Assembly: GCF_027580225.2 (NCBI RefSeq)
Contig: NC_073358.2
Coordinates: 26,562,501 to 26,626,500, forward strand
Source: Misgurnus anguillicaudatus
Lineage: Eukaryota > Chordata > Actinopteri > Cypriniformes > Cobitidae
Direction: 5' to 3'
Length of the DNA: 64,000 nucleotides
The position numbers and the translations under genes were made by a program. The notes beneath the pieces are model-generated. The model was not told the origin of the DNA. It ran no database searches and saw nothing but the letters and a program-made list of their open reading frames with translations. Shown here piece by piece: positions 59,040 through 64,000 of this stretch. Numbering within the stretch: the stretch's first letter is position 1; the number at the start of each line of letters is the position of its first letter.

Positions 59040-60211
59040 TACTGTCACTACAACTCGTAAATCAGTTGCATCACATCGCCGTGGACGAAATGTTAATAAC
59101 CTCCGCACTCTCCCTTTATCCACTACCACCTCAATGACTTTTCCCATTGGCTTATGAAACTGCCAATCTTCTGTAAACAAAGCAGATTTTATTACTGCTA
59201 TTGCTTCACATTCTGGCCATGGATTTAACCAGAAGACACTGCCACTTCCGCTGCCCTCTACAACAACTACACTTTCTCCCACAGTCCTTGCACAAGGGAC
59301 CAGTCTGCTCATTCCAAAGGACTGGAATTTCCAACAGCAAACACCCTCATGTGAAATGAGCTCTTTCAAGTGGCATGTTGTTACTATCACCCACCCTACT
59401 AAAATCCATTTTCTAGTTATCTATCGCCCCCCAGGTAAACTTGGACACTTCTTGGAGGAGTTGGATGTTCTTCTGTCCTCATTCCCAGAGGATGGAACTC
59501 CTTTAGTAGTACTTGGTGACTTCAACATCCACCTTGAGAAATCACAGGCGGCCGACTTCAACAACCTTACTGCATCGTTTGACCTCAAGCGAGTCCCAAC
59601 TGCACAAACCCACAGGTCTGGTAATCTTTTAGATCTTATCTACACTAGGGCAAAAAATCGTCTGCAATTCTCATGCGTGTTTCATCAGTAAAGCCGGTTC
59701 ATTGATTACAAGTAAAACACCATCAGCTGCTTTCAGATGGAGCTACATTTACTACACAGGGCCATTGTTCACAAAGCTAGGCAAAATCGTGTTCATAATC
59801 GAGGAAAACCGACTCCAATAATCTATGCGATTTTGCCTAGCATCTCGGTGAACTACGGTTTTGTGAAGTAAATGCCGCTCCATCTGAAAGCAGCTGATGG
59901 CGATTTACTTGTAATCACGGAACCGGCTTTACTGAACACACACGCATGAGAATCGCAGGCGATTTTTTGCACAGCCCTAATCTACACACGCTGCTGTTCT
60001 ACTTACCACACCCAGGTCACACCCAGGTCACCCCACTACATACATCCGATCACTTCCTCCTCACTCTTGAGCTCAACCTAACTCCCCCAGTCACTGCACA
60101 CGATCCCCCATTGGTCAAGTTCTGGAGCAAACTGCACATACTCTCTCCCTCCCGCTTATCCTCTGTAGTTGCTTCCACACTCCCCCTCCCTACCAACTCT
60201 CTCTGTTAGAC
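59040..60211 (+). pseudogene. LINE ORF2 endonuclease region, broken
   Basis: Plus-strand fragments carry apurinic-type endonuclease wording: VIYRPPGKLGHFLEELD, LVVLGDFNIHLEKSQAADF (GDFN catalytic motif) and RSGNLLDLIYTR, then after an inserted MITE and a frame change VTPLHTSDHFLLTLEL, the SDH end of the domain. A stop and the gypsy LTR at 60217 end it before any RT domain. The part upstream of 59356 has stops between fragments. Non-LTR retrotransposon; clade (L2, I or other) not determined. Confidence 0.75.
59646..59979. mobile_element. 334-bp hAT MITE inside the LINE
   Basis: Flanked by ATCTACAC at 59638-59645 and 59980-59987. The left end TAGGGCAAAAAATCG and the right end read inward TAGGGCTGTGCAAAAAATCG are inverted repeats; the left lacks TGTG. 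Long arms (CCATCAGCTGCTTTCAGATGGAG) also pair. The 8-bp duplication supports hAT. Confidence 0.82.
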
Positions 60212-60216
60212 ACTAA

Positions 60217-62494
60217 TGTCACAGGTCGGAGCGGACCCGAGATAGCTAAAAGGGTCACGCCCCTTCCTAGTTTCCACCTCGAGGAGGTTCCCAAGACCAC
60301 CCCTATGACCAGACAGACAAGAATGCTAGAATTTAAAATACAACTTTATTAAATATTTAAAAGCAAGGGGAAAAGGGGAAAGGGCAATTTAAAACAACTC
60401 TCTTTCTGGTTTCAGACTGAATTCCACAGGACGTAAGGTGTGGGGCTCCTGTCTAGGGGTTCTCTGCTGTCCGTGGCGCCCTCCGCTTCTCCTGGAGGCA
60501 GAACACAAGAAATGCAATGAATAATGGGCTTGGTGTTTCTCAGCTACTTGCCAGCTAAACTCGTAGAGACTGTATCTCAGATGGTGTTTTCTGTTCTCGC
60601 CCACAGGGTTCTCTTCCAGGTCGTGTTGGAGCAGGGGTCGAGGATCTGCGTCCCAGGACCTCTCGTCCTTCTTCGAGGCCGTACTGCGGTTAGAGGTAAG
60701 TAGCCACCACAAGGGTGGGTTCACCGGACACTGGGGCTCTTTACTTCTCCTCACAGACGTACTGAAAGCAGAGGCGAGTTAGATTGCATTGGCATACGTG
60801 GTACACAGACTAGGTTCTTTCCAGGTCTCTTCACAAGCTTGCTGTAAGCAGAGGTAAGTTATCATTTATGGACAAACAGGACTCACAGACTGGGACTTTT
60901 CGTCTTTCCTCACAGATTTGCTAAAAGCAGAGGTAAGTTTTCATTCATGGACATACGTGACTCACAGACTAGGACTTTTCGCGTTTCCTCACAGGTTTGC
61001 TGAAAGCAGAGGTAAGTTTTCATTTGTGGACATACGTGACTCACAGACTGGGGCTTTTCGTGTTTCCTCACAGGTTTGTTGAAAGCAGAGGTAAGTTTTC
61101 ATTCCTGACCATACGTGACTCACAGACTGGGACTTTTCGTGTTTCCTCACAGGTTTGCTGAAAGCAGAGGTAAGTTTTCATTAATGTACATATGTGACTC
61201 ACCGACTGGGGCGTTTCGAGTTTCCTCACAGGTTTGCTGAAGGCAGAGGTAAATTATCATTCATGAACAAACGTGACTCACGGACTGGGGCTTTTTTCGG
61301 ACTTCCTCACAGGTTTGCTGAAAGCAAAAGTAAGTTAATATTCATAGATTAACGTGACTCACAGACTGAGGCTTTTCGTCTTTCCTCACAGGTTTGTTCA
61401 ACCAACACTTCTCCCGGGGGCGGTGGACTTACAGGGCCATAGCAGACAGGGCATGGGGGGCCGAACGCCTCCCTAGCTCTCACTCTTCCTGTACTGGTTC
61501 CAGGGACGAACTCTCTGAAGAGGCTCCGCACACAGCTGGATGATGTAAAGGGCTGCCCACAACAAGGGCCGTTGGCCCAAACAGGGAATACTCGTAGGAT
61601 TAGTCACGCAGATATCCAACGCAAGTCACCACCGCCCTCACTCAGGATCGCGATGGTTCCACGGGTCACACTGGCGTCACTGATAATTAGTTCCCCTTAC
61701 TTGCACTGGTCAGCACAACGTGTTGTTGCTCTCACACGGGATCTCTGGGATATGACAGTCTATCTCCAAAAAGAAAGCACAGCACTGCAAGCTTCAGTGT
61801 AAATACACAAAATGAAAGTCAAGACTCACCCACAGCATCACACACACACACTTCGTGAGGTAGGGATATAGGCAGCTTCGTCCCAGGTTTCATGTGCAGC
61901 TCGTCGGGCGTGGCTTCCAGCGCAAGGGAAAGGTGATAAATGAATACCTATGGATTCCTGGTTTGTCTTCACTAAGCATCCGTCAGCTCACCCACGCTTC
62001 TTTCTCCGGTGGGGCCGGAACTATAGACGGACACTTAAAACATACGCCAAACAGTTCCTACTTCTCAATGTTTACAAGTCATTCCAACACTACTCACTTA
62101 CAAGCCTGTGCTGTTTGTCCTTCTTCACCCAGTTATCTTCAACATAAATTCCTCCTCACGGTAAGCATTTACCTTCTTCCACTTCTTTTCACCAAGGGAA
62201 TGGTTACGTCGCACACCAGCCTACAGCGCAGCCAAGACACAGCAAATCGACACGCCAACACCGGCACAACAGAGAAGCACACCGTTTGTGATTTCAGAGC
62301 TCCTTATATATCTAGCTCTCCCTCTTCAATGTCCTATCGGTGATCGCTACGCTTATTAACCCCACCTGTGTCTAATACCGGCTGATTTGGCTTCGGGGGA
62401 AAACCCGGAAGTTCCGGTGTTTTTGCTTCCTTCCGGGCGGAACTCATCCCTTCTACTTTCTGTTCCGCCCTCCGCAAAACGTCACCTTGTGACA
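60217..62494 (-). repeat. 3' LTR of the Ty3/gypsy element (copy C), 2278 bp
   Basis: Begins TGTCACAAGGTGACG next to the polypurine tract and ends GGTCCGCTCCGACCTGTGACA, TG...CA. TATA box GATATATAAGG near 62306 and AATAAAG near 60345 (poly(A)) are placed as expected for U3/R. The length is unusually large for a gypsy LTR because of a tandem repeat. Confidence 0.85.
60690..61400 (+). repeat. LTR-internal tandem repeat, about 79-bp unit, roughly nine copies
   Basis: Each unit has GACTCACAGACTGGGACTTTTCG, TGTTTCCTCACAG, GTTTGCTGAAAGCAGAG and GTAAGTTTTCATTC. On the plus strand this is acceptor, a 17-base block, donor, then a roughly 62-base intron-like stretch, antisense to the LTR. Confidence 0.88.
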
Positions 62495-62508
62495 TCCTCC
62501 CCCGCCGA
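62495..62508 (-). other. Polypurine tract
   Basis: CGGCGGGGGAGGA on the minus strand directly before TGTCACA. This is the usual plus-strand DNA primer site next to a 3' LTR and sets the LTR boundary. Confidence 0.8.
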
Positions 62509-62515
62509 AATGGTT

Positions 62516-64000
62516 CTAGTCCCTAGAACCTCTTCCTGTGACCCACTCACCATATCGGGGTGGTGGCCGCCCTCGGTTCTCCCGTTGGGGCCGTCGCGGA
62601 GGGGACTCAGGCTCGGCTCTGGCAGGTAAGTTCTCTGGCTCTCTTGGAGCCTCTTGGACGGGCACATCGGCCGGACTCCTCGGGATTATTGCCCATCCTC
62701 CAATCCAGGGGGCCACAGGCGCCGGCTCTCTGGGAACTGCTTCAGTGGGTAGAGGTGGGTAGTTCGGACAGGGGTGGATCATGTTCCGGTGAACCACCCG
62801 TTCTGGCCTGGGCTTCCCTTCAGGCCTGATCGTGTATACCGGCTGTCCCGGTCTCTGTTGACTTAGGACAACATACGGCTTAGGTTCCCACCTGTCGCTC
62901 AGCTTCCCCTTCCCCGGCCTCCGATTATCTTTCACTAGGACCCTCTCTCCTGGGAGCAACGGGGCCTCCCGTGCCGTCCGATCATACAGCCTCTTATTCT
63001 TTGCCCCGGCCGCCTGGATTCGTTTAGTGACTTGCTAGAAGGCAAAGTGGAGGCGGTGATGATGCCTGCCCACCCACTCGGTCAAGCTTCCTTCTTCTTC
63101 ACTCCCAGTAACCCCCAACAACAGGTCTGTGGGTAGTCGAACGTGCCTGCCAAACATCAGGTAAGTGGGGGCGTACCCTGTGGTACTATGCACGCTATTA
63201 TTATAGGCTTGCAACAAATTAGGTAATGCACTCACCCAGTCGTCCTGGCGCCTCTGGTCTAGTGTCACCAATAACCCCAGCAAGGTCTGATTAAATTGCT
63301 CGCATCCTCCATTTCCCTGGGGGTGGTACGAGGTAGTGTGCGTCTTCGTACAGTCATACAATTGGCACAGCTCCCGGACTATCCGAGACTCGAAGTTGGG
63401 CCCCTGGTCTGAGTGGAGGAACTCTGGGCACCCAAATGGCTGGAACACCGCTCTCCACAGTGCAGTGGCAGTTGTACTCGCTGTCTGGTCTAGAGTGGGG
63501 ATCGCCCAAGCGTACTTTGTAAACAGGTCAGTGACCACTAGTATGTTCTGATATCGATCCATGGGCCGGCCCAGTGTGAGGTAATCCATCGCAACGATGT
63601 GGAGGGGAGCCTTGGCGTTAATGGGGACCATGGGTGCTCGTACTACCTGTCGAGATTTAAACAGAGTACATCTTGGGCATGCTTGAATGAATGTACTCAC
63701 CGAGGTCTCCATTCCCGGCCAGTAGAAGTGGCTACGTAATAAAGACACCGTGCGTTCCTGTCCTTGGTGTCCCATCTGGTTGTGATACGCCGTCACCAAG
63801 GCCTGTACCTGACTCTGTGGTACTACGATCTGACAGGTGTCTTCGCCTAGTCCCGGATCTCTGGCGGTCCTGCACAACACACCTTCACGCAGTTTTAGTC
63901 TTCCCCACTGCCCCAACACTTTACGACGCACCTCTGTCTGTTCTTGCCTCTCTGCTGGGGTCGGCCGTCGTCCCTGTTCCAGCCACCTGCTCACGTTCCG
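62516..64000 (-). pseudogene. Ty3/gypsy pol: integrase with one premature stop, 5' end outside the window
   Basis: Inserts the element cDNA into the genome. The frame is open from the window edge. Numbering from the GTG at 63994: zinc-binding H71, H76, C106, C109; catalytic core D137 (VAMDYLT), D196 (HSDQGPNF) and E232 (GGCEQFNQ), i.e. D,D(35)E. A TAG at 63035-63037 interrupts the frame; the same frame then continues with a GPY/F-like module (KLSDRWEPKPYVVL, YTIRPEG, RVVHRNMIHP) and a Pro/Arg-rich tail to the stop at 62516. Protease, RT and RNase H would lie beyond 64000. All catalytic residues remain, so decay is recent. Orientation and order (pol, polypurine tract, LTR) identify Ty3/gypsy. 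Confidence 0.88.

Larger units (their letters stand above)
60217..64000 (-). mobile_element. Ty3/gypsy retrotransposon, 3' half, running off the right edge
   Basis: On the minus strand: integrase, its C-terminal region, a polypurine tract, then the 3' LTR. No envelope-like frame lies between pol and the LTR. ACTAA (60212-60216) is the candidate target duplication; its partner is outside the window. Confidence 0.85.

Overview
The window is vertebrate nuclear DNA, most likely from a cypriniform (carp/zebrafish-like) teleost. It is AT-rich, its genes are split by GT-AG introns, and most of the sequence is interspersed repeats of fish type: Harbinger, hAT, piggyBac, TA-target MITEs, Ngaro and Ty3/gypsy elements, and a LINE. 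There are no bacterial-style operons, RNA genes or CRISPR arrays. All coding calls were made by reading splice sites and frames by eye; nothing was searched against a database.

Region 1 (about 0-17 kb) holds two small CXC chemokine genes on the minus strand. Each has three exons, with matching phases, a signal peptide, a CxC motif and a TATA box or TATA-like site. The first encodes 95 aa (exons at 1015-1078, 533-668, 179-266). The second encodes 93 aa and resembles CXCL11 (14260-14320, 13753-13876, 13341-13437). Between them lie a 2.2 kb foldback element swollen by a 101-bp satellite and two copies of a block that may be a decayed chemokine exon.

Region 2 (about 17-47 kb) holds a tandem pair of paralogous minus-strand genes. 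They share an N-terminal alpha/beta module that I do not recognise as a named domain. Gene B (38544-46969, 5 exons, 431 aa) joins that module to a GIMAP/AIG1-type GTPase. Gene A (23521-29628, 5 exons, 184 aa in my model) has the module but ends in a short Cys-rich tail, and a broken GIMAP exon lies just downstream. Intron 1 of both genes contains a long Ty3/gypsy LTR of the same family. In gene A the LTR was entered by a piggyBac element, which was entered in turn by an element carrying a RecQ-like helicase fragment. Between the two genes sits a 4 kb transposon with CCCAGATAGC termini, which carries an apparently intact three-exon 144-aa gene of unknown function, and a hAT element with a perfect 8-bp target duplication.

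Region 3 (about 47-64 kb) is retroelement territory. It contains a Ngaro-type element with the diagnostic A1-ORFs-B1-A2-B2 repeats but no visible tyrosine recombinase, a plus-strand gypsy-type LTR, a LINE endonuclease region interrupted by a hAT MITE, and the 3' half of a Ty3/gypsy element (integrase, polypurine tract, 2.28 kb LTR) that runs off the right edge.

The host genes all look immune-related (chemokines and GIMAP-type GTPase genes), which fits a fast-duplicating locus full of transposons. The two observations I find most novel are the module shared by genes A and B, and the tandem repeats inside all four gypsy LTRs, which each form micro-exon-like units with acceptor and donor consensus on the antisense strand.
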